Shown here piece after piece: positions 1 to 13,316 of a stretch of 64,000 bases of DNA (positions are counted from its first letter, which is position 1; the number at the start of each line of letters is the position of its first letter). The stretch comes from Leptoclinus maculatus. Lineage: Eukaryota > Chordata > Actinopteri > Perciformes > Stichaeidae. Made by a program: the position numbers and the translations under genes. Location of the stretch: positions 14,718,240 to 14,782,239 of the forward strand of contig JAVDOI010000006.1 of NCBI GenBank assembly GCA_032191485.1, given 5' to 3'. The notes under the pieces are model-generated. The model ran no database searches and had not been told where the DNA came from. It saw only the letters and a program-made list of their open reading frames with translations.

Positions 1-640
1 TGTAAAGCTACCAGAGTTGTCATCTTGCACTGCTGTCATGTTGTTTTAACTTGTTGTAAATTAAGTAATCTATAAAAGTCACAGTGAAACAAATAACGTG
101 AACTCCTTCATGATACTCCTCCTCAGTATTGCCACAGATGAAATATCTTAATATTTTAGATCTATCTAAAAGGACATATTGAACAATAACAACACACACA
201 TTTTAATGTTTATTTAAGCGGATCCTACTACTTTGTCATATAATGAGAGAACGATGTGCTTTTTTTTCTGGCCTGCATTGTGCTTTTTACTACTATCTAG
301 AAAATCATGTCAGTGGATTATTGTATCTTGTAAGGCAACATATTCTTAGCACGTCAAAATTCATATGGGCCTATTTTCAGTTTAACAATCGTGATGATTA
401 AAGGTGCCAAACGTATGTTTTCAAGGTGTAAAGTTCAGTTTGAGGGTGCAAAAGCTGCCTGAGAAGCTCAGTGGTTAGAGGTGTTGCTGCACAACAAGTG
501 CAGCAACACCTGCCAGCTGAGGCCTCTTTTCTGTGGATCCAGAGGATGTTTTTCTCCACATGAATAGAAAATGATGTAATTTTCTTCATATGTAGAAATG
601 GGCACATCTTAGTTACTTATCTTACATCCTGACTTTCCAG
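1..640. other. Non-coding sequence upstream of the first stau1 coding exon
   Basis: AT-rich sequence with no coding similarity. It ends at a good splice acceptor (ttccag at 635-640), so at least its right part is probably an intron in the 5' untranslated region of stau1. It contains a tRNA-like hairpin at 457-530, listed separately. No promoter is recognisable. Confidence 0.5.
457..530 (+). other. tRNA-like folded element followed by a T-run
   Basis: A segment matching the internal A box of tRNA genes (agctcagtggttagag, 465-480) lies next to a perfect 13-bp inverted repeat (arms 479-491 and 499-511, loop 492-498). An outer 7-position stem (457-463 with 517-523) pairs at six of seven positions. 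A TTTT run at 527-530 follows, as at Pol III terminators. There is no obvious B box or T arm, so this is not a functional tRNA. It could be a decayed tRNA-derived SINE head, a tRNA pseudogene, or chance. I infer the Pol III link from motifs only. Confidence 0.35.
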
Positions 641-762
641 GCAGAGCTTACATTCAGACTTCCTCGGTCAACAGTTCCTCCCACTTCGGCATTCACCATT
701 GCTGCACTACAAAGCCCCCATCTCCACCTCAGCCTAAGATCGACTAAGCTACACCAACGAAG

Positions 763-3700
763 ATGTCCCAGCTCCAGTTTCAGTGTCCGGCTAGCCCCAT
801 GCCTGCTGCCTCCGCCCCACTGCAGCTGGGGCAGCCACAGCCTTGCTACAGCATCCCCTGCTCTTCAGGCACCCTACCCTCAGAGAGCGCCAGCCAGCCC
901 ATCAGGAGCTCTGCTCTCCCTGCAGGCTCAGCCACTCCCTATAATACCACCACAGGTTTGTTTTATGCATATTTTTCATTGTTGCCACAGTAAAGTACCT
1001 TTTGTCTAGCCACTAACAGTTGGAGGGCTCTCTGTATGCCATAGCCATTTGAAATATTTAAGGTTGTATGCTTCTTATTTTAAAAGGTCCACGAAGCCCT
1101 GCGCCTCTTTTTAAGAAGTGTATTTGACAGACTTTGGGACTACGAGCAGCCCTCCGTTTTAGTAGTCATGATCATAGTTGTGAGTATTTTGGATCTTGTT
1201 TTTGCTTTGTCACAGTATCTAACATGGCAAACCCTAAAGAGAAGACCCCCATGTGTTTGGTGAATGAGTTAGCCCGTTTCAACAAGATTCAACCGGAGTA
1301 TAAGTTGCTGTGTGAGCAAGGACCAGCTCACTCCAAGGTACTTTTACAGTCATTTTTTTTTTTACAGACGAACAATGCTGTTGTGTGGTGTCACAAGTTC
1401 TTGCCAATCTATTGTATTTCCTGTCTCCCGCGCCTGTCAGATTTTCTCAGTTAGGCTCACACTGGGAGATCAGCACTGGGAGGCAGAGGGGACCAGCATC
1501 AAGAAAGCCCAGCATTCTGCTGCTGCATCGGCCCTCACTGAGACGACACTTCCCAAGCCCACCGTGAGGACGCCCCGCAACACAGGCAAGAACCCAGGTG
1601 GGCTCATCCCACTGGCTCTGTTGCTGTCTTTCCAATGTTTGTTAACACTTAGCAGAAAAGAGTTTTCTCATGTATATATTTTTTTCATCTTTGGTTTGTC
1701 GGTGTTCTTTGTGCTGGCCTTACAGCAGATGGCATGACACACACCATGGAGTTAAATGCACTATGTATGAAGCTTGGTAAAAAGCCTATGTATAAACCCA
1801 TCGACCCATATCCGGGGATGAGACCGCCAAACTTCAACTACAACGTCCGGGCTCCGGGACCTTACCAGCGCTCTATGCAACAGTGAGTTTCCTCTCTTGG
1901 ACATTATAAAAGAAGACATTCTTCCATTTCTGTTGTGATTATGGAATATTTTATGAAGTTTGATTTTGAGATGTAAAAAAAAAAAATCTTTTTTTGTGTG
2001 TGTCCAGGTACTATTACCCATTTCCTCCAGTGGGACCAATGATATACCATATGGAGCTTTCCATCGGAGGCCAGCAGTTTATTGGAAAGGGACGCACACG
2101 GCAGTTGGCCAAACATGAAGCTGCTGCCAAGGCCCTGAAAGTGCTTCATAAGGAGCCAATATTGCAACAGTTGCCAGTGGTGAGAAAAGAAGCGCACACT
2201 CAGCATGAAATATTGCTAGAAAGCCATTGTGCAATTTCATTCAGGCTTTATTTTCTTTAATATTCTCCTCTCGACAGATGAATGGAGAGCCCGAGGAGGA
2301 GAACCTCAACAAATCAGAAATCAGTCAAGTGTTTGAAATTGCACTGAAACGCAATTTACCTGTCAACTTTGAGGTGATTTGTGCATTTTCTTTTTTTATA
2401 AATGTTTATAGGAATACGTTAGTTCAGTGATATGTAGACAACATGCATAATAATAATAGAACCCACGTGCTCCTCTGTATCATGATTTGTCTCTGTTGTT
2501 TTCCAGGTTTTAAAGGAAGAAGGCCCTCCCCATATGAAGAGTTTTGTAGTGTGCGTTACAGTCGGGGAGTTCACTGGAGAGGGCGAAGGAAAAAGTAAAA
2601 AAATTGCCAAGAAGCTTGCAGCAGCTGCAGTGCTGGGGGAGTTGAGGAGGCTACCTCATATACCCAGTGTGGAAAAGACACTGCCACGCATCAAAAAGAA
2701 AACAAAATCCATCATTAAGGTAATGCAACCGGTGAGCTGCAAATACGTATAATCAGTACAGACTTCAAGACTCCCCATTAAGTAACGATTCATTTGTCAC
2801 GCTCTAAATAGCTGCAGACCAGCCCAGAATATGGCCAGGGCATGAATCCCATCAGCCGCCTGGCTCAGATCCAGCAGGCCAAGAAGGAGAAGGAACCAGA
2901 GTACAGCATGGTGACGGAGCGAGGTCTACCTCGGCGCAGGGAGTTCGTCATGCAGGTGATTCAACGGCATGCTTGTCAACACGACTTGTGCAACACATCT
3001 GTCTATGTTTCACTCTGCCTCTCCTTGTGGATTTCTCACCCGTTCCGTCCTTTCCTCTGTGATCGCTGGACGTTTTCGTGGTACAGGTGACAGTGTGCGG
3101 CCAGACTGGCGAAGGAATGGGACCTAGTAAGAAGGTGGCCAAGAGGAACGCAGCAGAGAAGATGCTGGAGCTCTTGGGATATAAAGTGCCTCAGCCTCAG
3201 CCCCCGAAACCGGCACTCAAAACAGATGAAAAGGTACCCGCTGCACCTTTTCTCAAGAATGTCTGGTGAACATGGCAGACAAAGAAAGATTTGATATCTG
3301 TGACAAACGTTCATTCCTTCTATATTGTTTTTAAAAAATATTTAGACCCCAGTGAAAAAACCTGGTGATGGGCGCAAAGTGACCTTTTTTGAGCCTGGCT
3401 CTGTGGAGGACGTGGCATTGAGTAAGTGATAGTAGATCTACTGAACGCAAATATTTGGCAGTGGTCATATTGTGTAATTATTTCCGTCTTTATGAATGTG
3501 CTTTTCCTTTTGAAGGTTCCAAGGAGGAGGAGTTCCGCCTGCCTTACTTGAGCCACCAGCAGCTGCCTGCAGGTATCCTGCCCATGGTCCCTGAAGTGGC
3601 TCAAGCAGTCGGGGTCTACCAAGCACCCCAGAATAAGGACTACAGTCGAGCTGTACCCAACCCGGGCAATGCCACCATCACTGCCATGATTGCCAACGAG

Positions 3701-6014
3701 CTGCTTTACGCAGGGACGTCGCTGACTGCTGAGACTATCCTAAAGAACAAAAATAATCTCAACCAACTTCCCCACGGACCCCTCACCAGGCCTTCAGAAC
3801 AGCTCGGCTTTCTTTCATCGGTGCAAAGCCTGCAGGTAACCGATAGCATGTTCTCCTTTGGTGAATTCAATGAGGCCATTTTTTGAGCATGCATTTGATT
3901 TAGACTAAAAACAGGTAAAGATTCATTGACAATTTGTATTTGCTTGCAGGTGGACTACAAAGATTTTCCCCAAAACAATAAAAATGAGTTTGTATCACTC
4001 ATTAACTGCTCCTCCCACCCACCGCTCATCAGTCATGGGATTGGGAAAGATGTAGAATCCTGTCATGATATGGTGAGTTTCTTTTTTATCGTTCTGGGTT
4101 AATACTCTTTTAACAGCCTGCAAGGAATCACGTTGTGTGTGTGTGAACTCTATTCGCTATCAGAGGAGAGACGACTTTACAGCCAAAAATTGTAAATGTG
4201 AGAGTATGGAAGGACGGGGCAGTCTTTAGTCATATAACCAAAAGGGATGAAATGCTGAAAACACACAAACTGTTTGTAACCTTCTACAGTATCGGTCCTT
4301 GTGTGACAATGTTAAGTTAAATCAAAGCTGAAACATGTTTAGCTTGTTGACAAGATGCTTAATGAAATGGCACTCACAATAACATCATCCAATGACAACA
4401 AAGCAGGAAGTATTTTACACTTTTTCATACTTCACTTTTACTTACTTTTACTTTATTATCCATTAGATTTTCATGAAATGGAAATTTATTTTTTGGCACT
4501 GGCATATAAGACAACACACAGAGCTGAATCAATTCCTCCAGAAACTTGAATTACTCGATCATTACAAATAATTGATGCAAATGATCTGCAGGAGGCAGAG
4601 GGAGAGCTAACGTTAGCTGTGAGCCTGCACAGTCCTGCTTGCCTAAGTAACAGAGCTGCATTACGATGCGTTCAATTTCTATTCTGTAAAAATAACTATT
4701 GAGAGCTACATTTAAAACAATAATGTTATGTGTTCAAATATAAACTTGTAAAATGTAGTTTTTGGCAAAAACTTGAATATATAAAGTTGTTTGATGGAGA
4801 TGTTTTCACAGCAATATGAATGAGATACTAGAGAGGGAGTTATGACATGTTTAACTTCCTAACATTGGCCCTAAGCAGCTTGTAAGACATAATTAAAACT
4901 ACTAATGCTTTATTTGATTAAAAATACAATCATTTATTTCCTAATCATTTGAATTGTGTGTTTTTATGCAAATAACCACTATAGATGCCATTATGCCATT
5001 ATTTAATTGGAATTAATTAATAGACTGCTCTATTACTAAATAATACTAAAACAATCGATAGCTGCAGCCCGACACCATCTTAAAACATAGCTGGCAGTGA
5101 TTAAAGTGACGAGTGTTCTTCTGAGGTGTGTGTGGGTGGAAGGAGGGGGGGGGGGGGGGTTTACGGGCCCTAATTAAACAGGATGTTATTGGTCACAGCC
5201 GATCGAATAAAGGACTTGTTGTAATCGTTCCTCCTGGCCACCGCAGTAACCTGTACTGTTCTTCACCTTCAGGCCGCGTTGAATATATTGAAGTTGCTCT
5301 CGGAGTGGGACCAGCAGTCAAGTGAAAGGACAGGAAACGGACCAGTCTCTCGGTAAGCTGTGACAAACAGCGTCTCGTGGCGTACCTAAAGCTGTGTTCA
5401 CAATAAGCCCTTCGTTCTGCTAATAACCGTAATGAATAATCAGAATAAACACTTCAATCAGCATAAAATGGAGATGTTGTTTTGTCACTTGTGCTTCTAC
5501 TAATTTTCCAAGTGCTGCATGTTTCCCAGGGAACCTTGGGGAGATAATCTATTCATTTTCTGAATATAACCCGAAGGCTTTGCTTTTGTTTAATAACTGT
5601 GGTTGTAGTAGAGGCTCATCAAACCCTGTTGTTTGAGGACTAAAAGCACTGCCGTAGGCCAGCAACAGCTTCAAGCATTCAACGTGGCCCATGACCACGG
5701 GTTGGATTGGGTGTTTTGCATATTCTTTTGTTTGTTGTGTAAACAGGATAGTTTTATCGGATCATTTTATTCAGCACACGTATAAATACTTCTATGGGGA
5801 TCTATAAATTAAATGACATACATCAAGATGAATTAACACTGGTGCACGCGAACACAGCCATGGAAGGAATATTTTGGGACTGATTAACTGTTAACGGTGA
5901 CACTATATGCGTCTTATTTTCTGCAGGTGTGGCAAGCAGGACATGGAGGGTGACTTGCACCTCAAACAGGCTAACTCAAGCACATTGGCACAGACCCTGG
6001 ATGGCACTGTTTAG
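763..6014 (+). CDS. stau1: Staufen homolog 1, double-stranded RNA-binding protein
   Basis: Binds structured mRNA for transport, translational control and Staufen-mediated decay in the cytoplasm. Coding exons: 763-955, 1216-1337, 1441-1597, 1726-1882, 2008-2179, 2278-2373, 2507-2719, 2812-2955, 3087-3233, 3346-3421, 3516-3835, 3950-4072, 5273-5352, 5927-6014; 695 aa, all junctions in phase. Four dsRNA-binding domains lie at about residues 73-148, 165-261, 278-348 and 380-450. A tubulin-binding stretch (KKPGDGRKVTFFEP) and a Staufen-swapping motif region (ITAMIANELL, around 545-570) follow, then a degenerate last dsRBD. The start at MSQLQFQ resembles the long mammalian isoform; an internal Met at residue 68 (MANPKEK) could start a shorter form. 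STAU1 is preferred over STAU2 because of the C-terminal half (LPYLSHQQLPAGILPMVPEVAQ split over conserved exons) and because kcnb1 and ptgis are neighbours. Exon 4 has a tandem NAGNAG acceptor. Confidence 0.96.
4073..5272 (+). other. stau1 intron 12
   Basis: About 1.2 kb intron between a GTGAGT donor and the acceptor before 5273. AT-rich, with no coding content. A run of 15 G at 5145-5159 lies near the 3' end, and a short tract ending gctgcagcccgac (about 5061-5073) resembles the end of a common fish repeat. Confidence 0.7.
5145..5159. repeat. Poly-G run
   Basis: Fifteen G in a row in stau1 intron 12. Confidence 0.9.
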
Positions 6015-7113
6015 ATGATCAGGTTTGGTTGTCTGTAAAAGCACTAGAGACAACTCGGACACTGTTATTAGTTTTAGAAGGCTACAGGAAGCTTCTGTAG
6101 ACTCTAAACCATCACTCCTCATATTCATCGGTCCAAAATGTTCACAGTTAAACAAGATTGAAAAGGAAAAAATAGGTTCCTCCGCTTGATTTTGTTTAAT
6201 TGTACACAGTATTTATTTTGTTGCTTCGTAGAAAAAGTTGCTGCATCCTAGTCAATGAGTTGAGGGGTTTTTACCTGGTGGAGAAGAAAAGAAGCAATTA
6301 ACTGTGAATTCTGTTTGTTTTTCCTTTGTATGACCTTCTCATTCTTGTTTTTAAGTCTTTTACGTTTCATCCCCCGCTTAGTTCATCTAACGACATGTTG
6401 TAACGGTTTGGGCCTCTTCTTTGTCTAGGGTGCAGCTGACAAACCTCTGTTGATTTTCCTAGAGTGCTTTATATCAACAACCACAAGTGAAGTGTTATTG
6501 ACATTACCATGTAGGGCTGGGAAGCATTTGTGACTAAATGTAGCGTGTGATGTAATGTGAAGTTGTCTCTGCCGTGTGTGTGAACGGGGACGTTTCCCTG
6601 TTGCGTCACTTTCTCCGATACTCCACTTCCCTCCCTTATGTCGGCCTCCCTTCTCTCTCCGCTCCCCATGGTAATTAAACTAACGTGCAGACGTGCACAA
6701 AACAAAGACTTTGGTTGTCTCGTCTTTTTCTCCACCTGCCGATAACTGAAAAGTTGATGTTTGTCTAGTAGCTGCTGGATCATTTATTATCATTTATCAA
6801 CCGTTATCTGTTGTGGCATAACTGTGGAACACTTCTGATGCATTGAACAGCAATTTGATTATTTACGATGTTATTTATTATGCATTTGCCATATTGTGAA
6901 ATATATTATTAATATATAAAGATCTTAGAAATTGCTCAGCCCTAGGGTTCAATGCAGCCTTGTGTATCGTTTTTAAATTCGATCAACTCTGATGGTGATT
7001 CTTCCGATCAAATCTTAAGTTCTGATTATTATAATATTTCAGTTCTTAAAATAAAAATAGCACCTTCATTTTCATCCGAATTTAGCTGCTAGATATTTAC
7101 GTCGCATAATAAA
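6015..7113 (+). other. stau1 3' untranslated region
   Basis: AT-rich sequence after the TAG stop, with no downstream coding exon. Candidate polyadenylation signals AATAAA occur at 7050-7055 and 7108-7113, so the transcript probably ends shortly after one of them. The segment 6511-6948 begins with tagggctg and ends with its complement (cagcccta), which may mark an inserted repeat. Confidence 0.5.
7050..7055 (+). terminator. Candidate poly(A) signal of stau1
   Basis: AATAAA about 1.04 kb after the stau1 stop. A second copy at 7108-7113 is equally possible. I found no clear downstream GT-rich element by eye. Confidence 0.4.
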
Positions 7114-7522
7114 AAGGTATTCAGTGATTCATTTTTGATACAAAGCTAAAATCAAGAAACATGTAAATATTCTTTTTATGCAAAAGTTTGATGTTTTTTC
7201 ATTTTCCCAAACATGAGCTCATTCTGGGACGTAATGACTGACGAGACATTTTAAACAGTGCGTTCTCACATTATGCTGAAGGAAATGCGTTATCATCAGT
7301 CATACTTGCTTCCTTGCATGAGAATAGTTTTGTGCGTTTGTATTGTGTCGGTGCTGTCTTCTTGTAATACTCTACTTACTGTAACATCTTTACATTTCTA
7401 CCTTCATCAGCGTTATTACTCGTTTTGCTTTTTTTCATCCTTGTGAAATTTAAAAGAACACAATCACACAAATCACTTGACTCTCATCACACAGTGTGTT
7501 TAGCGTACTGGTTTTCAATCAT

Positions 7523-7528
7523 TTTATT
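7523..7528 (-). terminator. Candidate poly(A) signal of the rdh10-like gene
   Basis: TTTATT on the plus strand (AATAAA on the minus strand), about 450 bases after the stop of the rdh10-like gene. Together with the stau1 signals it implies two convergent transcripts ending about 0.4-0.5 kb apart. Confidence 0.4.
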
Positions 7529-7971
7529 TTATGCAAACATAAGACAGCACAATACTCTGGTACATTATTAAATTACAGATATTAAAGTCACTCCGATTCC
7601 CCTTTTGGCTGGTTTCAGGATTCAGTCACTGTACAGTATTGTGTCATTTCACAGGTGTGTGGTTGAAACAGGTTGAAAGGGTGTTAAACTCCATCTGAAC
7701 ATTGCTGAAATGTTTTTTAGGGTGCTGATGACCACTTGGCTGAGTCGTCATCTAGCACACACTTCTGAATGATCCTTCTTAAGATGTGATCCGTTTGGCC
7801 TCTGCATTACTTCTGATCATTCGTTATTGACTCCTGGCTGTCGCTGGGCAGTTTGGCCCACTGCTGTCCACACAAGCAGAAGGATTTTTCTTTCTTTTTT
7901 TTCCAGGACATTTGATTTTAATTTGAAGGTTTTTGAATCCCAAACGTTGTCTTAGGTGTACTTAGGTACGA

Positions 7972-10779
7972 CTATGCAACCTTAACAGCAGAGCCATTAG
8001 ATGTTTGTTTCTTCTTGGCTTCAATGAAAGGGTACATGCACTTGTCGGAACCCATGAAACGATACGTAATCACATTTGATTCCCATGGCAGCAGTCTGAA
8101 AAAGAACAGAAAATACTGAACATCAGCTGCTAAGCAATGGAATTGCACACAAAAAAAAGCCTCCGACTTGTATATATGGTCTCTGGTTAATACGAAGGTG
8201 TAGCTTTGTTCTTACGCTCTGCAGAGGAAAGGCAGGTATGTGAGGCGGGGGATGCACACTAATGGTTGGTCGATCAGGATGGCGTTCATGGCCTGCTCCA
8301 CACAGTACTGGGGCTCCAGAGGCGGTAGGAACAGTTCCACTTCCTCCCTAGTGGGGGCATTAAAGGGCAAGCAGGCTGTCACTTATGAGTTGGTATTTAG
8401 CATTTTGACAGCAAACCCAAACAGCCACACACAGCAGTCCTGCGCTGCAGTCTGTACAGCAGTCAACAGGAATTTAATTGAGAAATATGAACATAAAGGT
8501 TTCAGAACGATTACTGCAAGAAAATACGTTGTAAACCTAAATCTAGAGGAACAGAAGCAAGCCAGCAAGTCTTTAATATTTGAGTTCATAAAGGAAACGT
8601 GATGACAGAACGGTGGATATTTGGTGTGTCTATGTTGGTTGGGTTGAAATCTCCGCATTCACGTTTTAGGAAATAACGAATGAATGAAAGGATGTGATTG
8701 AATTCGGCACCATATATACATTTTGTTTACATACCGTATCTTGCAGCCTTCAAACATGCCTGTGTCTACGATGTAAGGGCACACAAGGGTAGTCTTCACT
8801 CCTTCAACCTCCTCAGCCAGCAGCTCGTGTGCCAGAGACTCATGGAAGCCCACTGCAGCAAACTTACTGGCACAGTAATCCTGTCTCAAACAAAAATCAA
8901 AACTGCTATTGAAGAATTTAACATTTACACACTTATCTAAAATACCTCAGACCTGCTCAGACAGCTGCTTTTGTGATATGCATTTTAATTTGTCACTGTA
9001 TTTGCTGACTTAGACAGAGAAGTGAGAGAACAACAGTAAAGCTGCCGTATCTTTGTGGTGCGGTGATGTTTCTCTCTCCCTGGTTCACCTCGACACAAGC
9101 TGTGCTGAAGAGACCCAGGACGCTGGCAATGGTGACGATGTGTCCATGATTCTGGGCCTTCATCTGAGGGAGAAAGGCCTTCACTGTCTGAGGCAGGCAG
9201 GCACACACACACACACACACATACGCACACACAAATACACACGCACATTGTTAGATTGCAGCATGTTATTATGAGGCAACAAACAGTGTAGTGTTCATAC
9301 GACTTAAATGTTGGTCAATGTGAAGGAAGCTTATGTTTTCAAGCAGCTTCATATTAAGAGGATTTATGCGGGGATCCTACTGTGTAGTCCATAGTGTGAA
9401 GGGGATAAAGCTATTAACGCCATACATTTGACATGTCATGTGTCACACTGTGCACAATACCCTGCTCTGTGTAGCAGCTGAGGCTGAAAAGATTATACAT
9501 TGTGAAGATCAAAAGCTTCATTTCCACCTTGCTAAATTTCAGTCCGTGCTAAATCATTGTCCGTGTTTGACTTAGAAAGTGTGAGAAATTAATTAGCGTT
9601 TACTAATCAGGGAGCACAATGGAAAAAAGTGGCACCCCATCAAAGCAGTCAATGTGTGTGCAGCTATATATTTTATTAAAATCTCATCGCTGATGTGTTT
9701 CTGATAAAGCACGAGTAGTGTTCAACATTCACTTATATACACGCCGATCAAGACGATGACTGAATTCCACCCACAAGTGGTCATTGTCTTAATTGTATAA
9801 TGTATACGTGATTTGCTGCTAAATATCCACAGAGGATGGCCTCAGAATGACATTTTAATAAAAAGCTGCACAGACAGACTGTTTTGATGCTATGCCACCT
9901 TTTTGACAAATTACTTAGTTTTTTGAAGTTTTTCTCTCCGTCTTTTGTGGATATAGTATTTACTAATACTGGCACACAATCAAATATGTCTGTTCACGTA
10001 CAACTGAAACAAAGTCATTCACAACAAAAGTTACTGATTGGGAAATATGAACACAATTTACTCCCTTACCAGGATTAGAGAAGCGATTATTATTCTGGAT
10101 GAGCAGATTAATAAAAAGTGTCATCCTAAGTACCTGTACCGAGCTAACATAAGAATGAATACATAGATCCTCCTCTGTCCTCGTGGTAATAGGACGTTAT
10201 GTTATAAGTCATGGGCAGCTGGACTTCCTGTCTGGTCTAAAGGATGTTGTCAGAGAGGCCTCAACACTTTAAGGTGTGATTGGTGAAATATCGAACACGT
10301 TTTAGTTTTGACGAAAGAGTTCTCACCCAGAAGAGGGCATGGCAGTTGACTTTCATGGTCCTCTCGATGAGTTCATCAGGACAGTCTAACATCCGCTCCC
10401 CAGCCACCACTCCAGCGTTGTTCACCAGCATTGTAACGTCCCGGCCCAAGTCCTTTCGCACGAGCTCAGCGCTGCGATACACATCGTCCCTGTTGGTCAC
10501 ATCCACCGTGTAAGTGTACGCCTTACCCCCCATCTCACGCACCAGCTTGGCTGTCTGCTCGTTGGGACCGCTGTTTATGTCCCACAGCACCACCTCTGCT
10601 CCGTGCTTGGTGAATTCCTGAGCAAAGAGACGACCCAGGCCGCCACCTGATCCGGTGATCAGCACCAGCTCGCCATCAATGGGCTTGGTGCGCGGGCGCA
10701 GGAAAACCCGGACAGAGTTGCGCAGGATGAAGTAGATCACATCTAGCAGCATCATCTGGAGGTCCATTAGGAAAATCAT
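7972..10779 (-). CDS. rdh10: RDH10-like retinol dehydrogenase (short-chain dehydrogenase/reductase)
   Basis: Probably oxidises all-trans-retinol to retinaldehyde, the first step in retinoic acid synthesis, on ER membrane or lipid droplets. Coding exons in order: 10779-10327, 9187-9089, 8880-8735, 8347-8216, 8095-7972; 317 aa, frame kept. Visible features: N-terminal hydrophobic anchor (about 1-27); cofactor loop TGSGGGLG at 42-49; NNAG at 120-123; catalytic Ser173 and YCASK (Tyr186, Lys190) with the usual 13-residue Ser-Tyr spacing; RDH10-type motifs CPDELIERTM, GHIVTIAS, TTLVCPYIVDTGMF and DKCMYPFI. It is closer to RDH10 than to DHRS3. It is shorter than human RDH10 (341 aa), lacking most of an insert after the Rossmann beta-alpha-beta unit. 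It lies tail-to-tail with stau1. I infer it is the 20q13-side duplicate of RDH10; whether it corresponds to zebrafish rdh10a cannot be decided here. Confidence 0.9.
9188..10326 (-). other. Intron 1 of the rdh10-like gene
   Basis: About 1.1 kb, with GTGAGA donor and CAG acceptor on the minus strand. A (CA)n tract at 9201-9221 (plus strand) sits only 14 bases upstream of the exon 2 acceptor. The rest is AT-rich without recognisable coding content. Confidence 0.7.
9201..9221. repeat. Short (CA)n microsatellite
   Basis: About ten CA units just upstream (minus strand) of the rdh10-like exon 2 acceptor. Confidence 0.95.
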
Positions 10780-10781
10780 TT

Positions 10782-13316
<2,535 letters not shown>

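Noticed and set aside
763..6014. Identification as stau2
   Set aside because: The N-terminal dsRBD is similar in both paralogues, but the C-terminal half and gene neighbours match STAU1.
7972..10779. Identification as dhrs3
   Set aside because: The DYCASK active site, CPYIVDTGMF segment and C-terminal DKCMYPFI match RDH10, not DHRS3.
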